Shown: piece after piece, positions 17,617-26,067 of the stretch | Numbering within the stretch: position 1 is the first letter of the stretch | How the letters are laid out: each line of letters begins with the position of its first letter | Origin: ARK-14 sp002899805 | GTDB taxonomy: Archaea; Thermoproteota; Thermoprotei_A; Sulfolobales; Fervidicoccaceae | Direction: 5' to 3' | Assembly (NCBI GenBank): GCA_039793985.1 | Contig: JBAMMC010000005.1 | Location: 1 to 64,000, forward strand | Length of the DNA: 64,000 bases | Position numbers and translations under genes: made by a program | The notes under the pieces: model-generated | The model's database searches: none | The model's input: only the letters and a program-made list of their open reading frames with translations | Told to the model about the DNA's origin: nothing

Positions 17617-19065
17617 TCATCCCTTGGTGACTCCTATTGGCCTCAATCTGGCAACTAACTTACCTATACCAACTCTGTCCGCTACGAGGGCTACCTTGTC
17701 AACATCTTTGTATGCTGATGGAGCTTCCTCTACAAGAACACCCTTCGAAGCGGCCCTCACATATATACCCCGTCTGCCAAGTTCGTTTAGGAGCTGATCA
17801 GCCGTATAATTCTTCAGGGCTTTCGATCTGCTCATCCATCTTCCTGCTCCATGGGGGGCCGTGAACCAAGTCCTCTCTCCCTTTGGTGTCCCAACCAGGA
17901 CGTAACTTGCCGTTCCCATAGACCCTGGGATCAGTACAACCTGTCCAACAGAGCGATGATCCCTCGGTATTTCAGGATGCCCAGGAGGAAATGCCCTCGT
18001 TGCTCCTTTCCTGTGGACAACCAACTTTACTCTCTTTCCGTCTACCGTGTACTCTTCAAGCTTAGCGATGTTATGAGCAACATCGTAGACTATTTCCAGC
18101 CCCAATTTGTCATCGTCAGTTGAGAACACCTTCTTGAAGCTTTCTCTCACCCAGTGTGTGATGAGCTGCCTGTTGGTCCACGCGTAGTTGGCTGCCGCAG
18201 CCATCGCCTTGAAGTATTCCTGACCTTCATCTGAATTGAAGGGAATGCTTGCTAGCTCTCTGTCTGGAGGATTGATCCCATACTTTCTCATGGCCCTCTC
18301 CATTATCTGCAAATAGTCGCTCGCCACCTGATGCCCTAAGCCCCTGCTTCCCGTATGTATCATGACTGTTACCTGACCTTCGTGGGTGATCCCTATCTGC
18401 TTTGCTACATTCTCATCGTATATCTTATCGACAACCTGAACCTCAAGGAAATGGTTTCCGCTTCCCAGACTGCCTAGCTCCGGTGCTCCCCTGTTCTTAG
18501 CTCTCTGTGAGACTTTCGAAGAATCAGCTACCTTCCAGCTTCCATTCTCTTCTATATGTTCCGGATCTTCGCTCCGTCCATAGCCCTTTTCAATCGCCCA
18601 TTCGACTCCTCTATCGAGTACATCGTTGAGCTGAGAGGGAGAGACCTTAATCTTCCCTTCGCTACCTAAACCGCTGGGGACATTGACTGAAAGCTCGTCA
18701 ACGAGCTCCTTTATCTTCCCTTTGACATCATCAAATTCCAGTTCAGTTCTGAGCAGCCTGACGCCGCAGTTTATATCATATCCGACGCCACCCGGGCTTA
18801 TAATTCCCCCCTCATCGATGTTCATTCCCGCAACGCCACCTATTGGGAATCCGTAGCCTTGATGACCATCAGGCATGACATAGCTTGCGTTTACAATTCC
18901 ATTTAAGCAAGCGACGTTCGCTGCTTGCTCGAGTGTGAGATCTTCTCTCATCTTATTCAGCAGAAATTCATCTGCGAATATTATAGCTGGAACCTTCATG
19001 CATGGTTTTTCCCTTTTCTCGATTATCCACTCGAAGTCCGTTATCTTTCTCACATTGACAGGCAT
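17617..19065 (-). CDS. rtcB: RtcB tRNA-splicing ligase
   Basis: GTP- and Mn-dependent ligase that joins tRNA exons after intron removal. Metal and guanylate sites are visible: MPDGHQGYGFPIGG, PGGVGYDINCGVR (Asp97, Cys100), LGSGNHFLEVQ, MIHTGSRGLGHQV, VVHRKGATRAFPPG, and PHGAGRWMSRSKA holding the histidine that carries GMP. 482 aa, without an intein. Together with the unjoined tRNA-Gln half at 22447-22484 it is a reminder that trans-splicing ligation is available in this organism. Confidence 0.97.
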   Translation of the reverse strand: MPVNVRKITDFEWIIEKREKPCMKVPAIIFADEFLLNKMREDLTLEQAANVACLNGIVNASYVMPDGHQGYGFPIGGVAGMNIDEGGIISPGGVGYDINCGVRLLRTELEFDDVKGKIKELVDELSVNVPSGLGSEGKIKVSPSQLNDVLDRGVEWAIEKGYGRSEDPEHIEENGSWKVADSSKVSQRAKNRGAPELGSLGSGNHFLEVQVVDKIYDENVAKQIGITHEGQVTVMIHTGSRGLGHQVASDYLQIMERAMRKYGINPPDRELASIPFNSDEGQEYFKAMAAAANYAWTNRQLITHWVRESFKKVFSTDDDKLGLEIVYDVAHNIAKLEEYTVDGKRVKLVVHRKGATRAFPPGHPEIPRDHRSVGQVVLIPGSMGTASYVLVGTPKGERTWFTAPHGAGRWMSRSKALKNYTADQLLNELGRRGIYVRAASKGVLVEEAPSAYKDVDKVALVADRVGIGKLVARLRPIGVTKG

Positions 19066-19519
19066 TTGATTTCACCTTGCAAGATTATGCGTTGAGCGCT
19101 ATTTTTCAGATTAAAATGACCTAAGTTCAAATTTTTTTATGTAAAACAGCCGTAATAAGTTTGATTTACCATCAGAGTAGATCCGAAAAAGATAAGAATA
19201 TTTTATCCCAGAACACTATATATCGCTGGCGATGATTGAATGTTTGTTCAACCTTTGCTGATCGAATGAAGAGGGGCCAAAGCTATGAGCCTTCGGTATT
19301 TTCTGGAGAATTTCTTCGGTGAACTACCCTACCCTCGAGAATGGGGTCTCTGATTTCTGAAGATGATTCGAGGTTTTATGAAATCGTCAAAATGCTATAC
19401 CAACAGATTCAGTACTTAGAGTTTAATCGATTTTGACCATATTCTAAACAACTGGATAAAAAATAAGTATCAAAATAAAAGATGCTCAAACATTTATTGG
19501 AATATGGAGGTAGTCTGCT
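19066..19519. other. Long intergenic region between rtcB and pelA
   Basis: 454 bp without a convincing gene. It includes a TATA-like CTATATAT at ~19219-19226, a GC-rich hairpin at 19326-19347 that resembles an eroded IS605-type end, and AT-rich sequence before the Pelota ribosome site at 19506. I looked for a C/D RNA around 19236-19300 (ATGATT, CTGA) but the boxes do not form a consistent set. Confidence 0.4.
19319..19355. mobile_element. Possible eroded IS605-type end
   Basis: The stretch GTGAACTACCCT... contains inverted arms ACCCTA (19326-19331) and TGGGGT (19342-19347). It resembles, with several changes, the ACTACCCCGCCC hairpin that ends IS200/IS605 elements in archaea. No transposase nearby. 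Weak call. Confidence 0.25.
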
Positions 19520-20593
19520 CTGCTATTCGAGTTTTCAGACCCGAAGAAGAAGATTATCAGGGCAAAAATCGAGAGCTCAGATGATCTTTGGATCCTCTAT
19601 ACGCTTCTTAAAGAGGGGGATCAGGTGACTGCGAGGACTTTGAGGGATGTTAAGCAAGGGGAGGGAGAAAAAGGAAAGAGAGTTCCTATGATACTCACTA
19701 TAGAACTGAAACATATGGAGTTCCAGCCTTTCACTAACAAGCTCAGGATGAGAGGAATCGTCATTGAAGGTCCAGATACATTTGGTCTATTGGGATCCCA
19801 TCACACAATTTCCGTTGGAGTCGGAGATGAGATCCTTATTTACAGGGAAGAGGGCTGGAGCTCTAAAGATATACGCAGGCTCGAGGAATCAGCAATGAAG
19901 CTAGGATCGGTCATTATAGTAGCACTGGACTATGATGAAGTTGCTATAGGGGTATACAGGAGGCAGGGGCTGAAAAAGGGGCAGGAAAGAGACCTGCGTC
20001 TTCCAGGAAAGGGGGATGAAAGGAGAGAGATTGAATTAAACGAAGCTATAAAAGATATCGTAAAAAATGTCGTGGCTCTCTTAGAGAAGGAAGGTGATGT
20101 GGTCGGTGTAATTGTTGCAGGACCTGGCTTTTTGAAGGAGAAACTTGCTACAGAGCTGAGCAGTATCTTGAAGGGAGTTCCCGTTGTTTTAGAGAATGCT
20201 AGCATGGGAGGATATGCTGGATTGAGAGAGGTCGTTTCAAGGGGTAAGCCGGCTGAAGTTCTGAGGAGCCAGGAGCTGGCTGAAATTAATGCGATCTTGG
20301 AAAGGATGTTGAAGCTTCTCAGCGAGAATCCTGGCCTAGTAGCAATAGGGATAGAAGAATGCGAAAAAGCTTCGATTGTTGGGTCGATCGAAACTTCCCT
20401 TGTATTGGACGAACTTCTCTCCATTCAGGACAACAATAGAACGAAAGTCGAGAGCATTTTGGAAAAGATAAACTCATATGGAGGAAAGATTCATATAGTT
20501 CCAAGCAGTTCTCCTGCGGGAGAGAGGCTCAGCTCACTGGGAGGAATTATATGCTTGCTCAGGTTCCCATTGGCGCAAGAATATAGCGAGTGA
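19520..20593 (+). CDS. pelA: Pelota/Dom34 ribosome-rescue factor, apparent CTG start
   Basis: Homologue of aRF1 that releases stalled ribosomes together with ABCE1. The N-terminal domain reads FEFSDPKKKIIRAKIES, then SDDLWILYTLLKEGDQVTART, matching archaeal Pelota from its second or third residue. The central domain has VIVAGPGFLKEKL and the C-terminal domain GIEECEKASIVGSIETSLV. The first ATG/GTG/TTG in frame is the GTG at 19625, inside that conserved region. Upstream the frame is open back to TAG at 19511; the only start-like codon is CTG at 19520, set 8 nt after GGAGGT (19506-19511). That gives 357 aa, the family's length. Confidence 0.88.
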   Translation: MLFEFSDPKKKIIRAKIESSDDLWILYTLLKEGDQVTARTLRDVKQGEGEKGKRVPMILTIELKHMEFQPFTNKLRMRGIVIEGPDTFGLLGSHHTISVGVGDEILIYREEGWSSKDIRRLEESAMKLGSVIIVALDYDEVAIGVYRRQGLKKGQERDLRLPGKGDERREIELNEAIKDIVKNVVALLEKEGDVVGVIVAGPGFLKEKLATELSSILKGVPVVLENASMGGYAGLREVVSRGKPAEVLRSQELAEINAILERMLKLLSENPGLVAIGIEECEKASIVGSIETSLVLDELLSIQDNNRTKVESILEKINSYGGKIHIVPSSSPAGERLSSLGGIICLLRFPLAQEYSE

Positions 20594-20625
20594 TTGAAGT
20601 TAGCAGCAACTTGATGCGATCAACA

Positions 20626-21621
20626 TTAAAGTATTCTTTCACTGTTTATCACGAACCTCTCTACAGTTGGGTGGGATTCGACTAGCTCTATCCTTCTTCC
20701 TATTCCGAGCCTAATTATCAAATTTAAATCATCAGGATGAAAACAGAGCTTATCATTTCTACATGGGAATAAAATGCCTTCCTCCAAGTATCTCCCTGCT
20801 ACCCCCTCATCATAGCCTTCGATAATTCCAAACAAAACTGTCCCATCTTTTGTAGGCTTCTCGAAGACCTTCAAATCGCTTTTCATGGTCATCAGGAACC
20901 TGTTCTTCGTCTGTATTTCATCTTTGAAAACTGAGGGGCAGAAATGGATGGGTATTCTTAGTCCCAACTCTTTAGCCATTTTCATAACCTTCAAGGCAGT
21001 CTCCGCACTACCCCTCACTGCTCTCCCATCTATAGAAGCGGTGAATCCTTTTAGCTGAAGAAAGGGAAAATTTGACTCACTAATTTCGAGTTCATTTAAA
21101 TTCAGGAAGTCTGCCCCTATTTTATCTAGAAACTCTGCCAATGACAAGATATCTTCTTCTGTATTGGGAATAGCGGGGATTTCTGCTCCTACGCTCATTC
21201 CAGTCAGTTCTTTAGCCATCTCTATTCTCTTCCAAGTATCTCTTCTGGTCGGATGGAACCTTATCTCATCGAGCCCAGCTCTCTCGAGAGATGCTAGTAC
21301 TTCATTCCTTGCCAAAAGGCCGTTGGTGTATAAATGAATATGGAAAGATGGCCCAAAGTTTTTCTTGAGAGTTTCTATTACGGCTAGGGTTCTATCTAAC
21401 CTCTCCAGGGGATCCCCTCCTGTTATGCTCGCAGAAGAAGCACCACTCCTCTCCACCTCGGCAACCATCTCCACCATGCTTCTAACTTCTCTCTCATTAA
21501 CGTAGAAAACGTCTTTACCTTTCCTCGCATTGCTTATGGGGCAGTAGTAGCAGTCTTCTCTACAAAGCCCCGTAACAAATATCACTGCCTTTGCTCCAGA
21601 GAAGCAGAGTGAGCAGCCCAT
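20626..21621 (-). CDS. Radical SAM protein (COG2108-like)
   Basis: Radical S-adenosylmethionine enzyme with the cluster motif CxxxCxxC at Cys20, Cys24 and Cys27 (LCREDCYYC), followed by the SAM-binding ITGGDPLERLDR. An extra CSLC at 3-6 and CRNDKLC near the C-terminus could bind a further cluster or zinc. It resembles uncharacterised archaeal relatives of pyruvate formate-lyase activase. The ATG at 21621 has GGAGATAGGA just upstream. It lies 60 bp downstream of the nucleotidyltransferase gene on the same strand. Substrate unknown. Confidence 0.8.
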   Translation of the reverse strand: MGCSLCFSGAKAVIFVTGLCREDCYYCPISNARKGKDVFYVNEREVRSMVEMVAEVERSGASSASITGGDPLERLDRTLAVIETLKKNFGPSFHIHLYTNGLLARNEVLASLERAGLDEIRFHPTRRDTWKRIEMAKELTGMSVGAEIPAIPNTEEDILSLAEFLDKIGADFLNLNELEISESNFPFLQLKGFTASIDGRAVRGSAETALKVMKMAKELGLRIPIHFCPSVFKDEIQTKNRFLMTMKSDLKVFEKPTKDGTVLFGIIEGYDEGVAGRYLEEGILFPCRNDKLCFHPDDLNLIIRLGIGRRIELVESHPTVERFVINSERIL

Positions 21622-21681
21622 AGCTATCCTATCTCCATAAATAACCGCGTTCCTCGATATCCTGATCTCGCGATGCGTTAT

Positions 21682-22401
21682 TCACCACCTCTCCAGGATC
21701 ACCCTCCTGAGTGCTGGTTTTCTCTCTGCTAGCTCTTTGAGCCTCTGCTCGAAGCTTTCTCCAGGTAGAAGACTCTCGTTTATGTATACTCCAGTTCTTC
21801 CGATCTCGTCCCTTCTGCTCAAAACTCTGACTCTCTCCATCACAGTGTCAATGCTGATCCTCAGCATCGAAGCTACTTCGCTTTCCTTTCCTATAATGCT
21901 GGAAAGAACATATCCCACTTCCACAGGTCTCACAAGTTCAAGTTTCTTATTGACGCCTGGTATTCTGAAATCTCTTATAAGCTCGTCCAACCCGATTGCT
22001 CCTCCGAATTTGTAAAACTCCAGTTCTCTTGGCTGCAACTTGACAAGAGGAAAGCTCACAACCACGAGCTCCTCGGGATCGAGAACGATGTAAGCTTTGG
22101 GGGAGCTCGCCGGGGTTGCCTGAACGATTTTTCGTTCATAGATTTTTTCTCCAATTTTTTCGAGACTTATCTCTACTAGGTAGGATGGCAGTGGTTCGAG
22201 AAAGGCTATATCGATGTCGCTTCTCTCGTGGACGTCTCCGCGAGCCACGCTTCCATGAAGAACGAAAGGAGCATTTAGGTTCACCAAAGCTCGCATTATC
22301 CTCTCAGCCCTCTTTCTCTTTTCCCTAAGAAGTTCGAGGTCTTTTTCGGCGTAAACCACCAATCGCTCATCCAAGTTCCTAGAAATTTTATCTCTGACCA
22401 T
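21682..22401 (-). CDS. Nucleotidyltransferase-fold protein with C-terminal helix-turn-helix
   Basis: 239 aa. The Pol-beta nucleotidyltransferase motif is intact: HGSVARGDVHERSDIDI, with Gly50-Ser51 and Asp62/Asp64. The C-terminal part (around SIIGKESEVASMLRISIDTVMERVRVLSRR) looks like a helix-turn-helix, and the end is basic. Target of nucleotidyl transfer unknown. The start ATG is only 16 nt after the T-run that ends the tRNA-Gln half, so the two could share a promoter. Confidence 0.75.
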   Translation of the reverse strand: MVRDKISRNLDERLVVYAEKDLELLREKRKRAERIMRALVNLNAPFVLHGSVARGDVHERSDIDIAFLEPLPSYLVEISLEKIGEKIYERKIVQATPASSPKAYIVLDPEELVVVSFPLVKLQPRELEFYKFGGAIGLDELIRDFRIPGVNKKLELVRPVEVGYVLSSIIGKESEVASMLRISIDTVMERVRVLSRRDEIGRTGVYINESLLPGESFEQRLKELAERKPALRRVILERW

Positions 22402-22416
22402 TTTGTTCCCCGCATT

Positions 22417-22446
22417 AAAAATCAGAGAAGGGTTGAGGAGGCTGGT
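22417..22446 (-). other. Trailer of the tRNA-Gln half (predicted pairing arm) and T-run
   Basis: GC-rich ACCAGCCTCCTCAACCC followed by TTCTCTGA and TTTTT. In a split tRNA this arm would pair with a complementary leader (GGGTTGAGGAGGCTG) ahead of the 3' half to form the bulge-helix-bulge cut by the splicing endonuclease. I do not see that complement elsewhere in the window. Confidence 0.45.
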
Positions 22447-22484
22447 CCAAAGCCCCGCATCCTTGGCCGCTAGACTACCCGGCT
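22447..22484 (-). tRNA. 5' half of tRNA-Gln(UUG), possible split tRNA gene
   Basis: Minus strand: acceptor 5' strand AGCCGGG, TA, a D-arm GTCTAGCGGCCAAGGAT, then anticodon stem CGGGG and loop CTTTGGA with anticodon TTG. The sequence should continue CCCCG plus T arm, but after position 37 it changes to ACCAGCCTCCTCAACCC (22446 onward) and five T (22421-22417), then a protein gene. No T arm or 3' acceptor strand follows, nor precedes it as in permuted genes. A GC-rich tail ending in a T-run is what 5' halves of trans-spliced archaeal tRNAs look like. CTTAAAG ~37 bp upstream may be its TATA box. A broken tRNA remnant is the alternative. Confidence 0.65.
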
Positions 22485-22557
22485 TCCCCTCAATATTCTT
22501 AACCGTAATTTCAGTTCTTTAAGGTTTTCCTTTTATTTTGTCTATCATTGAATCCTC

Positions 22558-23037
22558 CTATTCTTCCTCCTCTTCTAGATCGATCTTCTTCTCTTCCTCT
22601 GATATCTCTTCTAGGGACGGCTTCCTGGTTGTTTCTTCCAACAGTTCCTCGAGGACCTTAACATCTGCTTCTCTGATGAAAGGAGCTACAACTGCTACTC
22701 CTCTGTCGTGGTAATTGTCTTCGCTGACTTTGAGGCTCTCATAGACAATCAGATATATTGGGATAGTAGCAGCTAAGGAGTCTTTGCCAGTTCTCTTGAG
22801 TCCGTATTCCTTGTAAAGTGGAATAGCTTCCTTATCCTGCCCTGCTTTGAGTTCAATCTCCAAGGAATCCCTCAGTATCATGAAGTCGCTGAAGGTGGGA
22901 AGCCACTCGTTGGTCAAGAGATCCCTCGCAACATTCTTTACAACATCCTCTAGTTGCCCATCAACTACTTCCTTCTTTTTTATTTTTCCTGAGTGCGCTG
23001 TTATCACAATGCACCTATGGTTCTGTGGAGGCATCAT
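22558..23037 (-). CDS. Archaeal conserved protein, possibly DUF2286 family
   Basis: 159 aa. The N-terminus (RCIVITAHSGKIKKKEVVDGQLEDVVKNVARDLL), the following SDFMILRDSLEIELK and the highly acidic C-tail resemble a crenarchaeal family I recall as DUF2286; function unknown. The start is probably leaderless: TTTTTATAT (23061-23069) lies ~26 bp before the ATG at 23037. A perfect inverted repeat sits exactly between them. Confidence 0.6.
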   Translation of the reverse strand: MMPPQNHRCIVITAHSGKIKKKEVVDGQLEDVVKNVARDLLTNEWLPTFSDFMILRDSLEIELKAGQDKEAIPLYKEYGLKRTGKDSLAATIPIYLIVYESLKVSEDNYHDRGVAVVAPFIREADVKVLEELLEETTRKPSLEEISEEEKKIDLEEEEE

Positions 23038-23042
23038 TCGTA

Positions 23043-23059
23043 CACCAATTTGTTTGGTG
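23043..23059. promoter_or_regulatory. Inverted repeat at the transcription start (operator candidate)
   Basis: CACCAA-TTTGT-TTGGTG, a perfect 6-bp inverted repeat with a 5-bp spacer directly downstream of the TATA box of the 159-aa gene. A protein bound there would block initiation. No other copy noticed in the window. Confidence 0.5.
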
Positions 23060-23100
23060 CATATAAAAAGAAAGGGTTAAAAAGCTTCTCAAAATATCTT

Positions 23101-24312
23101 TCAGGCAGAGATGAGCTCTGTATATGCCTCCTTCAGAAGCCTCATGCCTTTAGATATTTCTTTCTCTGTAGGATAGCTGAAGTTGAGCCTCATTGTGTTT
23201 TTACCGCTACTATCGTGGAAGAAGGACTCTCCTGGGACAAAGACCACTCCTCTCTTCATGGAAAATTTGAGCAACTCCTTCGTATCGATTTTTCTGTTGA
23301 GATACATCATTAGGAATAGCCCGCCCTTCGGTCTTGTCCAGGAACCTTCATTTGAAAAGTTCTCTTCAAGTGAAGATAGCATTGCATCTCTCTTCGCTCT
23401 GTAAAGTGGAACCGACCTCGATAGGAATTCTTTATAGATCTTTCTCTTGATCCATTCTATAGCGATGAACTGAGAAAGCGTAGAAGTGTGAAGGTCTGCT
23501 ACCTGCTTTATAAGTTCAATTGCTTCTACGAAAGATTTTTCAGCCATGATCCAACCAATCCTGAGACCGGGGGATAGAATCTTGCTCAGTGTGCTCATAT
23601 ATATGACTCTCCCCTCATGGTCGAAGGACTTTATTGGCTTCATTGGCTGACCTTCGAACATTATGAGATTATATGGATCATCCTCGAATACTAAGAAATC
23701 ATATTTGCTGGCAAGCTCGTAGATATGCTTCCTCCTCTCTTCAGGTAGAGTAGTTCCTGCTGGATTGTGATTCGAAGGAATTGTGTAGAGAAACTTGACT
23801 TTCTTTCCTTGGGAGTATAATTCACGAAGCAATTTCTCAAGTTCTTCCGTATTGAGACCGTCAGAGTCCTGGCTCACTCCATATATGACTGGTTTCCTTG
23901 GTTTGAAAGAGTTCAGTGCAGCCAAATAGGTGGGCTTTTCTACTATGATTATGTCGCCTGGATTGATCAGAGCTCTCGCTGCTAGGTCGAGCCCCTGCTG
24001 GCTACCAGTTAAAATTATCATGTCATCATATTCTCGGGCGTCCAATCCAATCTCAATCTTCATAAGATCCTTCAGCACATCTATGAGCTGAGAAATGCCT
24101 TTCGTTGGAGCATATTGCATGGCTCTCTGAAAATTTATCATTAGAGATTCTTCGAGAACCTCTATTGCTTCTTTGAAGGGAAACATGCTGAAATCGGGCA
24201 ATCCCCCTCCAAAGCTTATAACTTTCTTCTGTTCCGTTACCTTCAAAAGCTCCCTAACGTCGCTCTGTCTGTAGAGCTTGAGATCATCACTAAAGAAACG
24301 AGAAAAGGACAT
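23101..24312 (-). CDS. PLP-dependent aminotransferase, LysN/2-aminoadipate type
   Basis: 403 aa fold-type I aminotransferase similar to 2-aminoadipate/aromatic aminotransferases. Visible: FGGGLPD (34-40), Asn183 in SNHNPAG, FEDDPYN (209-215), the Schiff-base Lys244 in STLSKILSPG, and Arg251 in LRIGW. Relatives serve lysine, leucine or aromatic amino acid metabolism; no pathway genes are adjacent, so the substrate is open. The ATG at 24312 has GGGAAAGAGG upstream. A CATAT/ATATG inverted repeat lies at the predicted start of transcription. Confidence 0.88.
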   Translation of the reverse strand: MSFSRFFSDDLKLYRQSDVRELLKVTEQKKVISFGGGLPDFSMFPFKEAIEVLEESLMINFQRAMQYAPTKGISQLIDVLKDLMKIEIGLDAREYDDMIILTGSQQGLDLAARALINPGDIIIVEKPTYLAALNSFKPRKPVIYGVSQDSDGLNTEELEKLLRELYSQGKKVKFLYTIPSNHNPAGTTLPEERRKHIYELASKYDFLVFEDDPYNLIMFEGQPMKPIKSFDHEGRVIYMSTLSKILSPGLRIGWIMAEKSFVEAIELIKQVADLHTSTLSQFIAIEWIKRKIYKEFLSRSVPLYRAKRDAMLSSLEENFSNEGSWTRPKGGLFLMMYLNRKIDTKELLKFSMKRGVVFVPGESFFHDSSGKNTMRLNFSYPTEKEISKGMRLLKEAYTELISA

Positions 24313-24331
24313 CCTCTTTCCCTCACGATCT

Positions 24332-24347
24332 CATATGATTGTATATG
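24332..24347. promoter_or_regulatory. Short inverted repeat in the aminotransferase promoter
   Basis: CATAT-GATTGT-ATATG between the TATA box (minus-strand ATTTAAATAG, ~24356-24365) and the ATG at 24312, about where transcription should begin. It could be a regulator site, for example for an Lrp-type protein such as the one at 26616-27041, but AT-rich repeats arise by chance. Confidence 0.3.
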
Positions 24348-24508
24348 TTGATTATCTATTTAAATGTATCTGTATTTTTTTAAATGATATTAGAAAATTT
24401 CAACTAAAAAAAGCAACAATATTAAATAATAATCAGCCAAAAGGAAAGAAAAGAATGAATAAATAAATAAATATAATTTATATGAAAGTTATATATGTAG
24501 CAATCCAT

Positions 24509-25183
24509 TTATATCTCCAATACTATGTGAGGAACTTCCCTAGCGAACACATCAAGGTTCTGTATCACATAGGAAAGATTTGAGATTGGGACAACTACTC
24601 CCCATTGGTTTATACCTCCTGCTCTCGTTGATAGGGTAATTAGCATGGGGATGATAAGAACCCTTTTATTATTTATCCACCTTCTGACCCAGCTTACAAA
24701 ATCATCGTTCTTGGTCATCATCACCACCCTCTTGAAATGAGCTTCAGAAGCAAGATTGTATCTAGACTTTCCTGAGCTAGCGGGATCCCAATGCTTACAG
24801 TCAACAGCTATTATGGTGTCTTCTCTGAGGGCGACCACGTCGGTTTCAGATCTCTTTGGCCTGTTCGTTCTGAAATTTCTCTGCACAATGAAGCCAGCTT
24901 CTTCGAAAATCCTCGCTACCTCAACTTCGAATTCTTTCCAATCTAGGTACTTAGAGATGCTTTTTGGTTCAATCCCCCTTTCAATTGCTGAGAGTGCCAA
25001 CTTAATTCTGTTGGAAACTCTGACGGTGCTTTCATCTATCTCTAGACCATCCAACCCTCTCAAGACTGAAAGCAACTGTTGTTCGTCTGTTGATAGAAGG
25101 TTCTCAAGGAATTTCAACGATGCTGATCCCTCTCTGAGCAGGTATATGGATAGGTTCTCTATGGAGATGGGCAAATAGTACAC
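24509..25183 (-). CDS. Restriction-endonuclease-fold (Mrr-like) protein
   Basis: 224 aa with a PD-(D/E)xK nuclease core: DWKEFEVEVARIFEEAGFIVQ (helix with Glu84-Glu88), then ETDVVAL (Asp115) and AVDCKHW (Asp128, Lys130). The first 75 residues look helical, winged-helix-like, and may bind DNA. No methyltransferase neighbours it, so a classical restriction role is unsupported; repair or recombination is equally possible. Confidence 0.7.
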   Translation of the reverse strand: MYYLPISIENLSIYLLREGSASLKFLENLLSTDEQQLLSVLRGLDGLEIDESTVRVSNRIKLALSAIERGIEPKSISKYLDWKEFEVEVARIFEEAGFIVQRNFRTNRPKRSETDVVALREDTIIAVDCKHWDPASSGKSRYNLASEAHFKRVVMMTKNDDFVSWVRRWINNKRVLIIPMLITLSTRAGGINQWGVVVPISNLSYVIQNLDVFAREVPHIVLEI

Positions 25184-25331
25184 CTTTTTCCCTTTTTTAT
25201 CTCATTCTGGGGACTTTTTAGTTATCAGTTTAGCTGAGAAAGCCCCCTATTTGTCGCTTCCAGAGGAAAATAAAAAGTTATACTGAAGTCTTTCCATCGT
25301 TTTCACAGAATCTATCTGCTCATAATAAAAA

Positions 25332-26006
25332 CTAGTAGCTTCTAACCATTTGAAATCTAACGCCATCGCTCTCTATGGATAATTCCAGTGGTGAAAGTGG
25401 GAGGCTAGAAAAACTGAGCCTATTTAGAGCTAGCTCCCTCTTTCCAGTCTTTTCATTCATTCTCAAAGAGAAGATGGCATCGCTGTAGTAATGGAGAAGC
25501 CTCGATGCAGGTGAAGAGAAAATGAAGCTGTCAAGGAATATACTCAGCGTTGCGCTTTTCCTTCCAGTGAGCTTTATCTTCTTCACAAGGAGGCCGAGCT
25601 TTTCGGGCAAATCTCTCTCATTTTCCTTCAGGTAGGGGACAAATAAGTACAGGTGATTTGAGCTCCTATAGTAGAGGTCTATAGCCCTCAGAAACTCTTC
25701 GGCACTTTCATATGACCTGAAATGTACATTCGGTGATTCTGTTATGAGGTTGCGAAACTTGTAAACCAAAGGAGAAGGAATGGCTGAAGCAGTCGTGAGG
25801 GTGTTGAAATCCATGTAGTAAGTACCTGCAAATATATCCTTATCTGGCTCGAATTCGCTCCTGGAAAGGATAAGGTACAAGAATAGCGTCTCTGGGTTGG
25901 CATATGGTTCTACGGAATAAAGTATAAGGGAAATTGGCGGATAGTATATCTTCATCTCTCTCAATAAGCTCAACTCAGGTTGATTTAACACCAGTTCTTC
26001 ACTCAT
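25332..26006 (-). CDS. Possible degenerate RecA/KaiC-superfamily domain protein
   Basis: 224 aa, not firmly recognised. The second half (SATLSIFLDSFIFS, a helical ASRLLHYYSDAIFSLRM, then LNRLSFSSLPLSPLELSIES and DGVRF) follows the order of strands seen in KaiC/RadA-like ATPases after Walker B, including the closing FEI...GI-type strand. No Walker A lysine loop is visible, so it would not hydrolyse ATP. Function unknown. Located between the nuclease-like gene and UspA on one strand. Confidence 0.4.
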   Translation of the reverse strand: MSEELVLNQPELSLLREMKIYYPPISLILYSVEPYANPETLFLYLILSRSEFEPDKDIFAGTYYMDFNTLTTASAIPSPLVYKFRNLITESPNVHFRSYESAEEFLRAIDLYYRSSNHLYLFVPYLKENERDLPEKLGLLVKKIKLTGRKSATLSIFLDSFIFSSPASRLLHYYSDAIFSLRMNEKTGKRELALNRLSFSSLPLSPLELSIESDGVRFQMVRSY

Positions 26007-26067
26007 CTACCATCACACCAGATACGCGTAATGAGCATACTGAATCGTCTTTTTCAGCATTGTGTTT

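Noticed and set aside
19236..19300. C/D box RNA upstream of Pelota
   Set aside because: ATGATT and CTGA are present but no consistent C, D', C', D order or closing stem is found, and the nearby TATA box is too close.
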